This document shows positions 1-11,743 of a stretch of 64,000 nucleotides of DNA, piece by piece. Position numbers and translations under genes: made by a program. The DNA lies in assembly GCA_030765065.1 (NCBI GenBank), contig CM060979.1:21171001-21235000 (forward strand), read 5' to 3'. The notes under the pieces were generated by a model. That model was not told where the DNA came from. It saw only the letters and a list, made by a program, of their open reading frames with translations, and made no database searches. Position 1 is the first letter of the stretch. Every line of letters starts with the position of its first letter. The stretch comes from Deroplatys truncata (lineage: Eukaryota > Arthropoda > Insecta > Mantodea > Mantidae).

Positions 1-475
1 TGAACGACTTTTGCATAACCGGTAAACCATAAGAGATAGAGAAAAGTTTACTACACAAAAAATGTACATCGCGTTAAAATATACAATATGTCATATACAT
101 TTTTTTTTTTTGTTGAGTGAACCATTTTCGAGATATTGCTTGTTATTCTCTTAAATTTTTCAATACTTATTTTCTCAAATGGGAATCCGTTTTTCATTTT
201 TTTGTCTTTGATATGCAAAGAGTATTAATCTGTGGCAAAGGGAATGGTGCTGCACCTAGCAACCAGCTATTAAGAGATATGTATGTGCTTAAAGGCTACT
301 GTATTTCTATATTGCCCTTGTAAATATATATTCCCCTTACATCTACAAGAAAATTAGCAATAAGATAGAGTCTGCAAATGTTTATCTCGATTAACATGAA
401 GTAGATGGGGAATAAGCGTTTATAAAAATAGTTTGTACAAGAGTAGAGAAAGTCATGTGAGTGTAACACATCAGA
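1..475 (+). mobile_element. H9 repeat (sub-type a), cut by the window edge
   Basis: This is the distal half of an H9 copy. It enters at the window edge and runs to the terminal sequence: the 12-mer AGTAGAGAAAGT, then the hairpin ATGTG-AGTGTAA-CACAT, then ATCAGA and a T-run. It closely matches the whole copy at 56809-57713 (same GTATTAATCTGTGG block). It is inserted in an older, oppositely oriented H9 whose sequence resumes at about 482. Confidence 0.85.
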
Positions 476-480
476 TTTTT

Positions 481-1090
481 TAATCAAAAACGTTAGTCGT
501 ATTGAAAAATAAAAGCTAACGAAAAGTTTCCATGTTGGTTTGGGGTAGGGGGATTTTGTTTTGTCTTCGTGTTGCATCTTGGCAAGATATTGTACTTAAA
601 TTAAATTGAGTTTTATTTATGGACGCTCTTTAACTGCTGTGGTCCTTAGCGTCCCATTCTATATTGGGCGTGAAAGACCGGTAATTTTGCTCAGAGGCCT
701 CTTCATCAGGCTTGAGGTTCTTTTACGTGCAGTAAATATACGACACGGGACCACCGGCTTTGCTTCCCTTCCGAAGGAAGCTATGCTAAGGATTTTTATG
801 CCCGAAAAAAATACATCGGCCTCCGCCGGGTTTGACCCCGCGATCCTGGGAACTAGAGGGTAGCATGGTAACCACTACACCACGGAGGACGACATATTGT
901 ACTTAGATTCCAAATTTGGTATATATCTTACGTTTCGTTTTTAAGTTATGCTGTTCACAAACAGTACCTTTTTCTAATTTTTTTTTTAATTCAGGGGGTT
1001 CTGAAAACGTGTTTCCATTGAAATCTTGACATCAAATTTTTGGGGTGGAATGCAATACTTCCTCAACGTGGTAGAAAACGTAAAAGTATG
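481..1090 (-). mobile_element. Old diverged H9 copy, interrupted by a SINE1
   Basis: An old minus-strand H9 is recognisable from its order of blocks: the AATCAAAA-CGTTAG block, the GGGGTAGGGGGATTTT block, the tandem-T block, then GGGTGGAATGCAATACTTCC and a degenerate AGAAA-GTAAAA end at about 1085. A SINE1 splits it at 599-893. The young H9 to its left is inserted in it. Many substitutions separate it from the young copies, so it is an older insertion. Confidence 0.65.
599..893 (-). mobile_element. SINE1 (tRNA-derived SINE) with 12-bp target duplication
   Basis: This is a full-length reverse-oriented SINE1. Read on the minus strand it starts GTCGTCCTCCGTGGTGTAG, has an A-box-like TGGTGTAGTGGT and a B-box-like GGTTCAAACCC (here diverged). 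It ends CATAAATAAAACTCAATTT. The flanks carry a perfect duplication, ATATTGTACTTA, at 587-598 and 894-905. That is the signature of LINE-mediated insertion, and the target was an old H9. The tRNA-like head pairs CCTCCG with CGGAGG. Confidence 0.9.
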
Positions 1091-1624
1091 TTGTTGCCTC
1101 ACTTATGAGAATTGTGTTTTAGTTATTTAAGCAAGGCGTAAATAGAGATTACATTCAAGAACAGCATAAAGTGATCCGTTTTGGGAAGCCAGAACACTCA
1201 TGGACCCAATATACTTTATTACTTATAGGGTAATATCACATTTGTTTAGTGTCCGCAATCTCTTTGTAGTTATTATTTGGGCAAAGTGACAACACAATGT
1301 ACTCTATATTGAAATAAATTAATTTTGTGAGATCGATGACGTTTTTGTTTTCGACCATAGTGTTTTTTGATTCACTTCTCGTTCATGGCGTCATGGTTGA
1401 AGATAAATTTCCTTCAAGCAGTGTTGGTAACCTAACGTATCTGAGTGTTTTGTCTATATTACTGCACGTATTTGCATGAACTATATTAAATCTTCTAACT
1501 TTTGACATATTTATTACTGCAAACATGGCATGTAATCGTATTTGATAGTTGGATTTTACCACTTAAATCTTACCTGAGCTTTTACTTCCTTTTTATTTGT
1601 GAATACATACTTGTTCCTCTTAAA
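1091..1624. other. AT-rich stretch, nothing recognised
   Basis: No open frame longer than about 95 codons begins here and none resembles a known domain. No inverted or tandem repeat structure stood out by eye. Confidence 0.5.
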
Positions 1625-1937
1625 CGGATTACCCTCCTGTTTGTAGCACTTACAAACCAATGTCTTGTGTCAGTAGTCTCTCAAGGAGCAAGCAAACTCT
1701 GGATCATAGCATATCCAGGATGGGTGATCAGCCCAATGTCTGATATGGCGGTGAACAAGAAGGAAATGAAATGTAGTGACGAATAAATTTGTGAAACAAA
1801 TTATCCAACTCAGCATTCACCTAGCGACCAAGCAAAAACATCTTCGGTCAAATTAGCCTGTCCCTGGGTTTCAACCTGGGACCTCCCGAATGGGGGGCCA
1901 AAGACGTTACGGTCTCAGCCATCCCTTTACGGGGTTA
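1625..1937 (-). mobile_element. tRNA-headed SINE, old copy (SINE5 family)
   Basis: The right end, read on the minus strand, is tRNA-like: TGGCTGAGACCG resembles an A box and GGTTGAAACCC a B box. The body contains ATCCAGGATGGGTGATCAGC, also found in the copy at 36896-37285, and the flanking order is the same in both. The copy is diverged and has no clear target duplication. Confidence 0.6.
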
Positions 1938-2676
1938 ATATATACTTAATTCATGAAGCATGTATGAGTATAAGCTGCAAGTTATTGATTTTTTTAAGGT
2001 CAACAATCAAGCGTGGATAATAGATCGCCAGTTTGCCACCATGGTGACCTTGCTACTGAAACCACCATGTTCAACAGTTGGTAGTAATTCATTTTATCTT
2101 CCCCTAAGTACTATTTCTATTATTCACTGTCGTCAAAAAAAAAAGATAGTGTGTAGGTAATAGCGTTAAATGCATTGGAGAATCTCGGAAGTAGAAAGTG
2201 CTCGAATTCGTCTCATATTTTCAAACTCTTTTTGTTCTCCAATGATGTACTCACCGAAATAGCGATTGTTGAACGTTTGCTCTAAATTCATACACTTTCT
2301 GCATTTTGTAGCCAGCTACTGCATGCTACACTACATGTTACAAACGAAATCGTTAAATCACAGATTTATAGTCGTGAGGTAGGCCTAAGCTTTTGAGCAA
2401 CAGGAGTGTCGAGAAGAAGATATTGTCAATAAAGCTTCACTGCGTACCCTGCAAGCTTTACGTCAGGAGATAGCATACAGTTTGTGAGTAGTTTCCCCTC
2501 GCAGCAGTGGTGTGTTTATTATATTATTGGAGGGGGGGCGGTTAAAGTGATTAACCTCCATACAATTAAAAATTTGGAACAATTGCAAATTACACACAGG
2601 CAAAATACTCTGATATATACACACAATTGCCAAAGAGTTACCTATTACTTTTAAACAAGTATAGGTTATACAACGC
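1938..2676. other. Unassigned AT-rich stretch
   Basis: It holds a short A-run near 2137 and a G-run near 2529. No repeat copy, RNA gene or protein domain was recognised. Confidence 0.4.
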
Positions 2677-3104
2677 AGGAGGACACCCCGCGCGCTGCGA
2701 TTTACATAGATTCATTGTGGCTAACACCCCCAGGAAGAAGGGATGAAGTGAAGGAATCACAGGAAGCTACAGGCCACAGTCGCGCGGAAGACCCCAACAG
2801 TTCCAGGCTCGAAAACGCGTTCCACTGCTGGAGTGCCTAGAGGGCGATGAACGACCCGTCGACCAAGCAGCCCTGTATGACCAAATGGGTCTTTTCCTTG
2901 AGCAAGCAATGAAGCCTAGAAGTAAACCTGAAAGATAAGGAAACGGGATGAATGGGAAATGATAGAAAGGAAGTTATGAGAATCCACCCTAGCATTCGCA
3001 TATCGACCAGGGAAAAACCCAAGGTCAGAGTGGTCGGTCGACAGGAATCGAACCCGAAACCTCTGAATACGTCTCACATGTTACCGCGGAGCCATTTCCC
3101 TTTG
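2677..3104 (-). mobile_element. SINE2 (tRNA-derived SINE)
   Basis: This is a reverse-oriented copy of a SINE family also at 36390, 40090 and 58122. The tRNA-like head lies at the right end (GGCTCCGCGGTAACATGTGA, then a B-box-like GGTTTCGGGTTCGATTCC on the minus strand). The body contains AAGGGATGAAGTGAAGGAA and the CGCGCTGCG end shared with the 40090 copy. The family matches by block order although bases differ. Confidence 0.7.
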
Positions 3105-4090
3105 TTTCAAACAAGTAAACTCTTTGGATTCTGAGATAATCTCTTATTTTCTGTGAGTATACTGATTCTTACAAAGTGGATTTTACAAAATTGTTCAGAA
3201 GTGTTAATATATTTTAAAATGAAAATTTTAGAAACAGTTTGAAAGTAGAAACATGTTGATAATACAAAATCAAGTCTTGTTGGACCATAAACAAACTTCA
3301 TCATCAGACACATGAATATCACTGTGAACTGCCAGCAAAGCACGTATGTGCTTTTTAAGCATGTTTTTACTGTCTTAGAGTAGAAAAAGGTTATTTCTGC
3401 AGAAACGGTGGAAGCTGTTAATACCTTGAAAACAACACAGGGAACCAAAGAAGTCACATCTTTGAACCTTTCCATGTTGTCATATTGTCTTAAAAAAATT
3501 CCCATTGAAAGAATAAAGATTTCCTATCTAAAGAAGTACTTCATCTGGGACTGAGTTTAGCTAAAATGTTTGCGATGGTCCTTTCTTATCAAATCACTTT
3601 CATTACTGCTGTACAAGAAATAAAAAGTTTCAAGGGATTCACGGCCTCACCCTCCCAAACCAAATACGCCCCTTGCCTCGCAGTTCTTTCCTTAACCAAT
3701 TCGATTTAATGTCTGTTCCCTTTGTCGTATTTGCTGTGTGATAGGTGTAGACGTAAGCATGTGTTTTTAGCTCATCACGTGTTTTCGCCTTTCGACGAGG
3801 TATAATATATACATATTGCAGCAGGCAACTGTTATTGTTATCAGTCAATTTCCTTAACAGATGAGCGACGACCCTGACATTGCTTGCCAGAGTTCCATGA
3901 TTAGCCTTATCTGTTTGTGTTTTTTCCTTCTGCCATATACATGGCAAGGGCAAACATTTTGCAGTGGCGGATAAAACTGATCATGTCAAAAATGAAACAC
4001 GTACATTGAGTAAGACGAGATTATCCTTCCTGCTTTCTATGCCCGGTTTACTGCCATAGCGAGCAGATCCGGCCAGCGGACTATTCGCTT
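3105..4090. other. Unassigned stretch with two unidentified open frames
   Basis: Two minus-strand frames of 132 codons (3107-3505) and 104 codons (3639-3953) lie here. Neither shows a domain I recognise, and codon content looks like translated AT-rich noncoding DNA. No splice context was evident. I see no support for calling either a gene. Confidence 0.35.
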
Positions 4091-5645
4091 TTTACCTTCT
4101 GAACTGCGTACTTACAGTAACTACAGAGTGAGCCAAAAAACTACGAACCGCCTGCGCGGTGTTTTTCCTGTCCGCATTCTCGGTGCTTGTTGCCGTCTGC
4201 TGCTATCATAGAAAGGTGCGGCTGAAACCATACATCATTTTTAAAGGCTTTACTTACCAACTTTATGAAAGGAGATGCTGAAACTGTCCACCGTCGTTGT
4301 CCATACGTTTTTGGCACCTCTTTAGGAAACTATCCATCATGGAATTTTTGGGGGGAATTTTCCAAACGATGACCGATGTCGTCTAATGTTTCGTCGGTAA
4401 GAACCGAACGCTGTGTTTTAGATTTCTTAGCCTGAACACTTCCTGTGGCCTGAAATTTACTATAAAGTCCATGGATTGTTGTACGGCGTGGAACTTTTAC
4501 ACCTAGAAATCTTTCTGCAAATCGTACTTTCACTTGACGAGCTGACCGAGTTAACACATACGAATCATAAATAAATACACGTTGTGCAGTAGAAAGCATA
4601 TACTGAGACATAATATACTTTGTGACTAAGTACAGGACAAAATAATAAATAACTCGTAATAACTGAACCACATCACATCACCGTCAACTCAAAACTGCAC
4701 TTCACACTGCACAGCAAAGTCACAACAGCGTGACTTTGTTTATAGCAGCAGTGCGTTATCATGTTTTATCATATTTCCACACGCCCAGTGGAAAAACACC
4801 GCGCAGTCGGTAATATTGTTCATAAAATAGCCCTCCGTGGTAACTTAAAACATAAAGTGTACAAGACAAATCCACACACCCTGGCAGAATTAAAACAAAA
4901 TATCCGCCAGGAAATTTCTCTACGTGAACTACGACGAGTGATGGGTAGTTTCCTAAAGAGGTCCCAAAATGTATGGACAACGACGGTGGCCAGTTTCAGC
5001 ATCTCCTTTTGTAAAGTTGGTAAGTAAAGCCTTTAAAAGTAGTTTTAAAAACGTTGTATGGTTTCATCCGGGCCTTTCTATGATAGCAGCAGACGGCAAC
5101 GAGCGCCGAGGACGCGGACAAGAAAAATACCGCGCAGGCGGTTCGGAGTTTTTTGGCTCACTCTGTAGAAGAGGTACTGTATTTCACCCAAAGGTTCGAT
5201 ATAGATATTTCAATACATACATGTTTTGAACCCCTCTGAATCCAAAAAAGCGCACGCACGTGTGTGTCTGTGAACAGCATTAGCAAAACGAAGACGCGAA
5301 TAAATACCAAACTCAGGACATAAGTTCAGTATTTACAAGAAAATTCCCCCATCCCAAACTACTCTTTACATGGAAAAATGTTTGATATTTTTTTATTTTC
5401 TCAAACATGCGTAACGATTTCGATTAAAATACCACATATTGAAGATATTTGCTTGACATAAAAATTTTATAGCTTAAATTTTCTGGATATAGCCTATGAA
5501 GTCTTCTTCATTCGGAAGGGATTTTGTGATATGAGTTTATTTCAAATAACTTTTTGTGGTGTCGGTAATTTCCAAGATATCCGTTGATATTGGTTTGAAT
5601 TTTTCATTTCTTTTGCCATTTGCTTAAAGTCCTGAGCTATTTGGC
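4091..5645 (+). mobile_element. Old H9 copy split by the TcA element
   Basis: The 5' start of an old H9 is at 4091-4121 (a TTTACCTTCTGAACTGCGTA-like start). The body resumes at 5168 with GAAGAGGTACTGTATTTCACC and runs to about 5645. The intervening 4122-5167 is a TcA transposon bounded by a TA dinucleotide. Rejoining the flanks across one TA restores the normal H9 order, so H9 is the older of the two. The 3' terminus is not clear. Confidence 0.7.
4122..5167. mobile_element. TcA: Tc1/mariner-superfamily element, inverted-duplicate (foldback) form
   Basis: A non-autonomous element flanked by TA, with ends ACAGAGTGAGCCAAAAAACT and the inverse. Terminal arms are unusually long (about 210 bp) and each includes DNA coding for the end of the transposase. 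On the minus strand, 4330-4671 encodes an N-terminal helix-turn-helix region of the DUF4817 type (RVFIYDSYVLTRSARQVKVR). It is fused by deletion to the 3' arm. On the plus strand, about 4838-5027 encodes the C-terminal part (AELKQNIRQEI, then ELRRVM). At about 4790-4813 there is a piece of a native end (AACACCGCGCAG) where the two halves meet. The catalytic core is missing, so it cannot make active transposase. It is nested in an old H9. Confidence 0.8.
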
Positions 5646-6824
5646 TGTCGATTATGTTTCCTCTACCCTTTTTGTACAAACAGCGCCAAAGAAAATCTCA
5701 CTGCACCTCGCGTATGTCACATTATTTATTGTTGTACGTGGACTTGCGTAGCCATGGCCATTTCATTGGTTGCTTTAGACTATGGTGCAAGGGTGCGCTA
5801 CTCCTGCTAAATAGTTACACCAATAACCACAAGAAACGTTACAAAATGGCGTATAAACGAAATATATGTTTACGCTCTCGATCGTATTGGCTAAGAGAGA
5901 GAGAGAGAGTGAGTGCATTCAGTTTGTCATACAGACCTCTTATCGTAATTGGTAGCCCATAACTTATCGGGTAGTGCAGGACACGCCTTTGAAAGGGTTA
6001 AAAGCTAAGGGGAAAACTTGATGAGCGCCCAGGTTAGCGAAATGTAGAATGTGTAGTGTGAGAAGATTTTCAGGGGGTGCAAATTAAAGCTTGAATGGTA
6101 TTCATTAAATACATATCAACGCAGCACTTTATTCTCACAGTGATATCAATGCTTGTTGCTGCATAGAAGCAAACGTAACTAAATAATAAATAAATAAAGC
6201 AGCATGTTTTCCCTCTAATTAAAACTATAATTGGTTAATATACCTTTACTAACATATTGCTGATCATAGGAATACAACAAGATTATAGACAGAAATATAA
6301 CCCAATGTTATTGCTATAATATGTATGGTATATACCATATTCGGTAAACCATATACATATTTATCTCTAGTTTCTGCACATGATCAGTGAATTATAACAA
6401 AATAGCCATTTGCGTTTAGTAAACAAATATCATCTGCGGATGTTTTACGGGGAGTGGCCACTTTCTGACGAGTATGTAGACCGTCTTCCCCACTTTCCTG
6501 GAATATTTTAAACTAGAAATTTACTATAAAAACACTTATGCACTGCCGTTGCAATTGCTGTAACAGTGCGACCAGCCTCCCACATACCCACGATACGTCC
6601 ACGAGTAATTTTGCTAGTATATGGCATGACTGGTTCTGAGATAATAAACATGTTTTGGTTTTAATAATACCAGAAATAGCAAAGGCATCAACCTCCCCTC
6701 TTTTCCCGCTTATTGATGTGTTGAAGTCACCACGCTCTGTGATAGGTAAGGTGAAGGACACGCCTCAAAAGACCCCAGAAATACAAAATCCCCCGAAGAT
6801 TTTTTTTGGCGCTGTGTGTACGTA
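5646..6824. other. Unassigned stretch; short (GA)n run and a small palindrome
   Basis: It contains a (GA) run near 5898-5911 and a 16-bp perfect palindrome TATGGTATATACCATA near 6324-6339. No repeat family or protein domain was recognised. Confidence 0.4.
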
Positions 6825-6950
6825 CAACCCAAGCCTGATAAAAGAGGCCCCTGAGCAAACTTTCTGGTCTTTCACGCGCATACAGAATAGGACGCTAAGT
6901 ACCATAGTAGCTAAAGAGTAAAATAAAGATTTAAAAATAAAACTCAGTTT
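6825..6950 (+). mobile_element. SINE1, 3' part only, diverged
   Basis: It matches the distal half of SINE1: AAGCCTGATAAAAGAGGC, then CTTTCACGCGCATACAGAAT, then the AATAAAACTCAGTTT tail. The tRNA-like head is absent or unrecognisable. Just after it (about 6985-7040) is a weak fragment resembling the H9 distal block (CTGCAAATGTTTAGCTCGAT). Confidence 0.65.
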
Positions 6951-7237
6951 AATTTTTGCACCTACATCGAAACGTGTAGATAATGAAATTATTTCTGCAA
7001 ATGTTTAGCTCGATCAAGAAGCAGAGAAAAAATGACCTTTCGCAAGAACATTGTATAGAAGCTGTATAGAAATAAACGAAACTGGACAGAGAAAGACACG
7101 GAACTAATTCAGTGTTTTTATCGTATAGTATACAGCAGAGAATATTGTGTTGGACACTAGTTAAGAAAACCAGGACTAGTTGCTTTTTTAACTTTTCAGT
7201 GCGTTCCGTTTCTCTATCGTTTTTCGCTATTTTTATT

Positions 7238-8289
7238 ACTTTCTCTACTACGTATAGTAAGCAGGGGAAGTATTGTATTCCACCCAAAAATTCGATACCG
7301 CGATTTCACCGGAAATACATGTTTTGAGACCCCCTGAATCATCCAAAAAAAGCATTTTTGGAAACATGTCCGTGTGTGTGTTTGTCTCTGAACAGCATAA
7401 CTCAGAAACGAATAGTCGGATAAACACCAAACTTGGTATTTAGGTTCAGTATCTTTCAAGGATGCGACACGAAGGTTTTCAAGAACCCCCCCACCCCAGA
7501 GTACCCTTTACATGGAAGATTTTTCGAAAATTTTAATTTTCTCAAAAATGGCTCTAACGATTTTGATTAAAATATCATATGTTTAAGATATTTTTATGAC
7601 AAATAAAATGTATATCTTGAATTTCCTGGGAATGTCTCCAAAAGTATTCTTTATTGTGAACGACTTTTGTATAACTCGTAAACCATAAGAGATAGACAAA
7701 ATTTTACTACACAAAAAATGTAGATCGCGTTAAAATACGCAATTTATGTCATATACATTTTTTTTGTTGAGTGAACCATTTTCGAGATATTACTTGTTAT
7801 TCCCTTAAATTTTTCAATACTTATTTTCTCAAATGAGAATTCGTTATTCATTTTTTTGTCTTGGATATGCAAGGAGTATTAATCTGTGGCAAAGGGAATG
7901 GTGCTGCAGCTAGCAACCAGGTATTAAGAGATATGTATGTGGTTAAAGGCTACTGTATTTCTATATTGCCTTTGTAAATATATATTCCCCTTACATCTAC
8001 TAGAAAATTAGGAATAAGATAAGAGTCTGCAAATGTTTATCTCGATTAACATGAAGTAGATGGAGAATAAGCGTTTGTATAAATAGTTTGTACAGGAGTA
8101 GAGAAAGTCATGTGAGTGTAACACAGATGTTTTATGTCTTGGACATGCAAAGAGAATGGAATGCGCCACATAGTAACCAGCTCTTAAAACATTTGACTAT
8201 CGCTTAAAGCCTACCAATTCCCCTTGCATCTACAAGAGAATAAGCGTTTGTAAACAGTAGAGAATGTCATGTGAGTGTAACACATCAGA
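7238..8289 (+). mobile_element. H9 copy with doubled 3' end (sub-type a body plus b tail)
   Basis: The start ACTTTCTCTACTACGTATAG is at 7238. A sub-type a body runs to a first terminal hairpin (ATGTGAGTGTAACACA) ending near 8127. A second, partial unit follows directly. It starts in the TCTTGGACATGCAAAGAGAA block, has the sub-type b sequence (GCGCCACATAGTAACCAGC, then TTTGACTATCGCTTA), and ends with its own hairpin and ATCAGA at 8289. So the copy has one 5' end and two 3' ends in tandem. The flanks are T-rich. Confidence 0.85.
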
Positions 8290-8867
8290 TTTTTCCATTA
8301 ACTGGTTTATTTGCTTGAAGTTCTTGTTTACATTACCGCTGTATTCTACGCTTTTCTAGGCTTTGAATCCTTTATATTCTAAAAGTGTTATTATTAAGAA
8401 GCGACCGACTGATTTATAAGCATGTTAAGTAGATGTGCGAGTAATATAAGAGAAGTAAAATACGATTAAATTTAGAGCGATTTAAAAGAAATTTTGAAAT
8501 ATCTATATTCTCTGAGTTGCTTTCGTTTTTCTCTTACAACTGTCTCCTTTTTGCTTCGCGTTTATTTCATCATAAATACAATTGCTATTAATTTGTCCCT
8601 GCATAAAAATCACTCGTGTAAAAGAAGAGGAAAATGTGGTGGTACAAAGGCACACAAGCATTTCTGACAATGTAGCACACGTGCTTGAGATAAAATTTAA
8701 AATGCCTCATGTTATGTGCATCTTATCGCGACCATTAAAACTTTCAGAGCATGCAGAATACAGATAAAGCTTCGCTCACGTAAGACTTCCGGCTCGTTTT
8801 ATTACTATTAAATATTATGTGGCTTTTAAAATAGAGACATTCCAATAATGTAGTTTTCTGCTTTCTC
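8290..8867. other. Unassigned stretch
   Basis: No repeat or domain was recognised. The longest open frame here is about 61 codons. Confidence 0.4.
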
Positions 8868-10138
8868 TGCCACCCGCTCGTAACGATTTGTATGTTGATT
8901 TTTCACGACAAAACAAATGTATATCTTGAATTTTCTGAGAATAACCCTTGAAGTCCACTTCATTCTGAATAATTTTTGTATCAAATGGTAAACCTAAGAG
9001 ATAGCAAAATCTTGCTGCACAAAAAAATGATAGATCTCGTTAAAGCACACAATTTGTCAGATAATTTTTGTGGTGTTGGCCATTTCTGGAATATTCTTTG
9101 TTACTGGTTTGAGTTTTCAAATATCTGAACTTTTCTTAAGTGGAAAGTCGCTATTCGTTTTATTTTTCATGTTCATACAAAAAGCACTAAATCTCAAGGC
9201 CATCACATAGCTATCCGCTTTTTATTTTCTCTACCATGTACCTAGCTAGTAGGTAGAGAAGGTATTGCGACCACCCAAAAAATTTAATATCGAATTTCAC
9301 CAAAAATACATGGTTTGAGGCACCTTGAATCCAAAAATAGCATTTTTATTTTCTCTACCAAGTACATAGTAGGTAAAGAAGGTAATGCATTCCACCCAAA
9401 AATTCGATACCAAGAGCACCAGAAAACAATTTTTGAGGCCCCCTGAATCCAAATAACGTATTTTGGAAACGTGTGTGTGTGTGTCTGTGAACAACATAAT
9501 CCAAAGATGAAAAGTCAGATAAATACCAAATACCATCCCAACTACCCTTTACATGGAACTTTTTCGAAAATTTTGATTTTCTAAAAAATGGCTCTAACGA
9601 CTTTGATTAAAATACCATATATTAAAATTATTTACATGACAAATAAATTGTTTATCTGGAATTTTCTGGGAATAGCCTGTGAAGTCCTCTTCATTCAGAA
9701 AGAATTACGTATAATGTATAACTTGTAAACGTTTAGCGATAGATAAAAACGTACTGCACAAAAAATGTAGATCTCTTTAAAACACACAATTTATTTCAAA
9801 TAAGTTCTCTGTGGCATAAGTTATTTCTGAGATATTTATTATTAATGGTTTGAATTGTTCATTACTTGGTAATTCTTTTCAAGTTATGTCAACATTCAGT
9901 TTTTTTCTCGCGATGTCATGGAAACAGTATGTAATTTTAAGGCCAGCATATAGCGTCCAGTTCTTTATCATTTGACTATCGCTGTTCTCTTTGTATCTAT
10001 AACGAAATACGTGATGTGGCTATTTGTATAAAAGGTTTATTTAGATTAAACGTAGTAGATAGAAAAATAAGCTTTTGTAAGAATTTATATACCCACAAAC
10101 AGCGGTTAGAGAAAGTCATTTAAATCTGTCATATCAGA
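8868..10138 (+). mobile_element. Stacked old H9 copies (three 5' ends in a row)
   Basis: Three successive H9 5' ends point the same way: about 8868 (GCTTTCTCTGCC), 9224 (ATTTTCTCTACCATG) and 9348 (ATTTTCTCTACCAAG). The third interrupts the second inside its GCATTTTT T-run. Only the last runs on as a full body, through GGAAACGTGTGTGTG, ACGACTTTGATTAAAA and the GAGAAAGTCATTT end, to ATATCAGA at 10138. The first copy has an internal deletion. All are of the older sub-type. Confidence 0.75.
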
Positions 10139-10340
10139 ATTTTTTTAAGATTGTAACTATCACTTTAGCTCATTGTATTCTTGTTATACCTAGAACGAAA
10201 CGTATAATAAAGTTTATCTTGGTTGCCAAGAAGTTCTTGCATAGAAGAATAAGCTTTTGGAAAATATAGTTTGTAGACGAGTGAGTAGAGGAAGTCATGG
10301 GAATGTTCCATGTCAGATTTTTTATTTTCTCTAAGCAGTC
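10139..10340 (+). mobile_element. Extra H9 3' tail and a following H9 5' end fragment
   Basis: After the end at 10138 a second distal block appears (TAGAACGAAACGTATAATAA, then GAGTAGAGGAAGTCATGGG), with a terminus ATGTCAGA at 10317 and a T-run. It is followed by ATTTTCTCTAAGCAG, which resembles another H9 start that soon becomes unrecognisable. This may be the tail of one of the copies whose 5' ends lie upstream. Confidence 0.55.
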
Positions 10341-11447
10341 ATTTTCCTTTATGGTCCACCCCTGTCTTACAAAGGACCGCTAAAATGTAAATTTAATTCT
10401 TTCGGAGGTTTTATACGTTTTCGGGATGACATATTCTTTGATTTCGGTATACAAAAGTTTGCAGATTTTAATGTAAAAACAATCTGCTTGTATAACAGAT
10501 AAAGACTAACCTTGGTTAACCGAAATAATGAAAACTCGGGATTTCTAATTAGCAAATTTTGAAAGATATAAAAAAAATTTATTGCATTAAAATTACAAAA
10601 ACCTAAAAAAAAAAAAAACCATGTAAAACTCAATTAAATACAATTAAAAATTAAAATGTTGGTGTAATCAAATAAAGATTGCTTAAGTAGTATTCACAAT
10701 ATTCCAATTTATTTAGAATCAGTTTATCATTTTGTTTCAGAAATTCAGAACTTGTATAGCAATCAAACAGTGACTTGTTGAAATTAATGTAATGTTTAGC
10801 AGTATCTGTGTGGTTAAATAACCAAGTTAACAACCCACGAGTTTTATTCTGGGGAAGTGCTTATAAGCAGAAACATATGGTTTGATAAGTGTAAAATAAA
10901 GCATTTAAAATTATTTTACCCATTTCCACAACTGTGTGTACGCGCGCCCGTGTGGTTATTCGTGTGAGAATTTGATGGAGTTGGGTGTTGCTTCCTTCTC
11001 ATTATAAATGCGCGTTTAGTTTGTTTTTACTTGCGATATTTAACTAGCATATTCTTCTGTGTTTGTATGTAAGATTTTATATTGCACATAACTGCATATT
11101 TCATTATTATTTCGTATCCAGCATATAATACACGTCTTTTTAAAATTTAATTCTAAGATTAATATTTAAACACATTAGTAACAAAAGAATAATACGTTAA
11201 TATTAGTTCTCAATGAGGTTCAGAGTAAACTTGATAGTGAAGAAAATTAAGTGACAAATTGTACAGTGTTTTTATAGAGAAATCCTGACAAAGTTTTGTG
11301 TTCTGTGTATAAATGCCTTCAAGGTGAAAACACAGTGCTTGCTGAAGAAATTTCCCAAAGGTCTGTAAACTATAACATCTGTAGATGTGAAAGATCCTTC
11401 TGAGCATAAGTACATACTTGCGTTAACTGAAAAATGTCATAAACTTA
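10341..11447. other. Unassigned AT-rich stretch
   Basis: Only short AT-rich frames occur (60-88 codons), with no recognised domain, repeat or RNA gene. Confidence 0.4.
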
Positions 11448-11743
11448 TACAGAGAGAACCAAAAAAACTGAGATGCTGAAACTGGCCACGTCGTGGTCCA
11501 TACATTTTTGTGCACCTCTTTAGGAAACTATCCATCACTCGCCGTAGTTCAGGTAGAGAATACTGGCAATTTCCTGGCGCATATTTTGTTTTAATTCTTC
11601 TTGTTTTAAGTTACCCCAGAGATAGAAAACGCAGGGTGTTAGGTCGGGGGACCGAGGGGGCCACAAATCTCCGCTAATAATTCTGTCCTCAAACACATTT
11701 TCATAAAGTTGGTAAGTAAAGCCTTTAAAACTAGTTTTAAAAA

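Noticed and set aside
606-863. Protein-like frames ending AGFEPATSGTRG or similar (606-863, 22204-22566, 37475-37708, 51911-52222)
   Set aside because: They are translations of SINE1, often seen as spurious proteins in repeat-rich genomes.
3107-3505. 132-codon minus-strand frame as a gene
   Set aside because: No known domain, no initiation or splice context, and composition like AT-rich noncoding DNA.
8868-10340. CRISPR-like or satellite array because of the repeated starts
   Set aside because: The repeats are unequally spaced ends of nested mobile elements, with no regular spacers.
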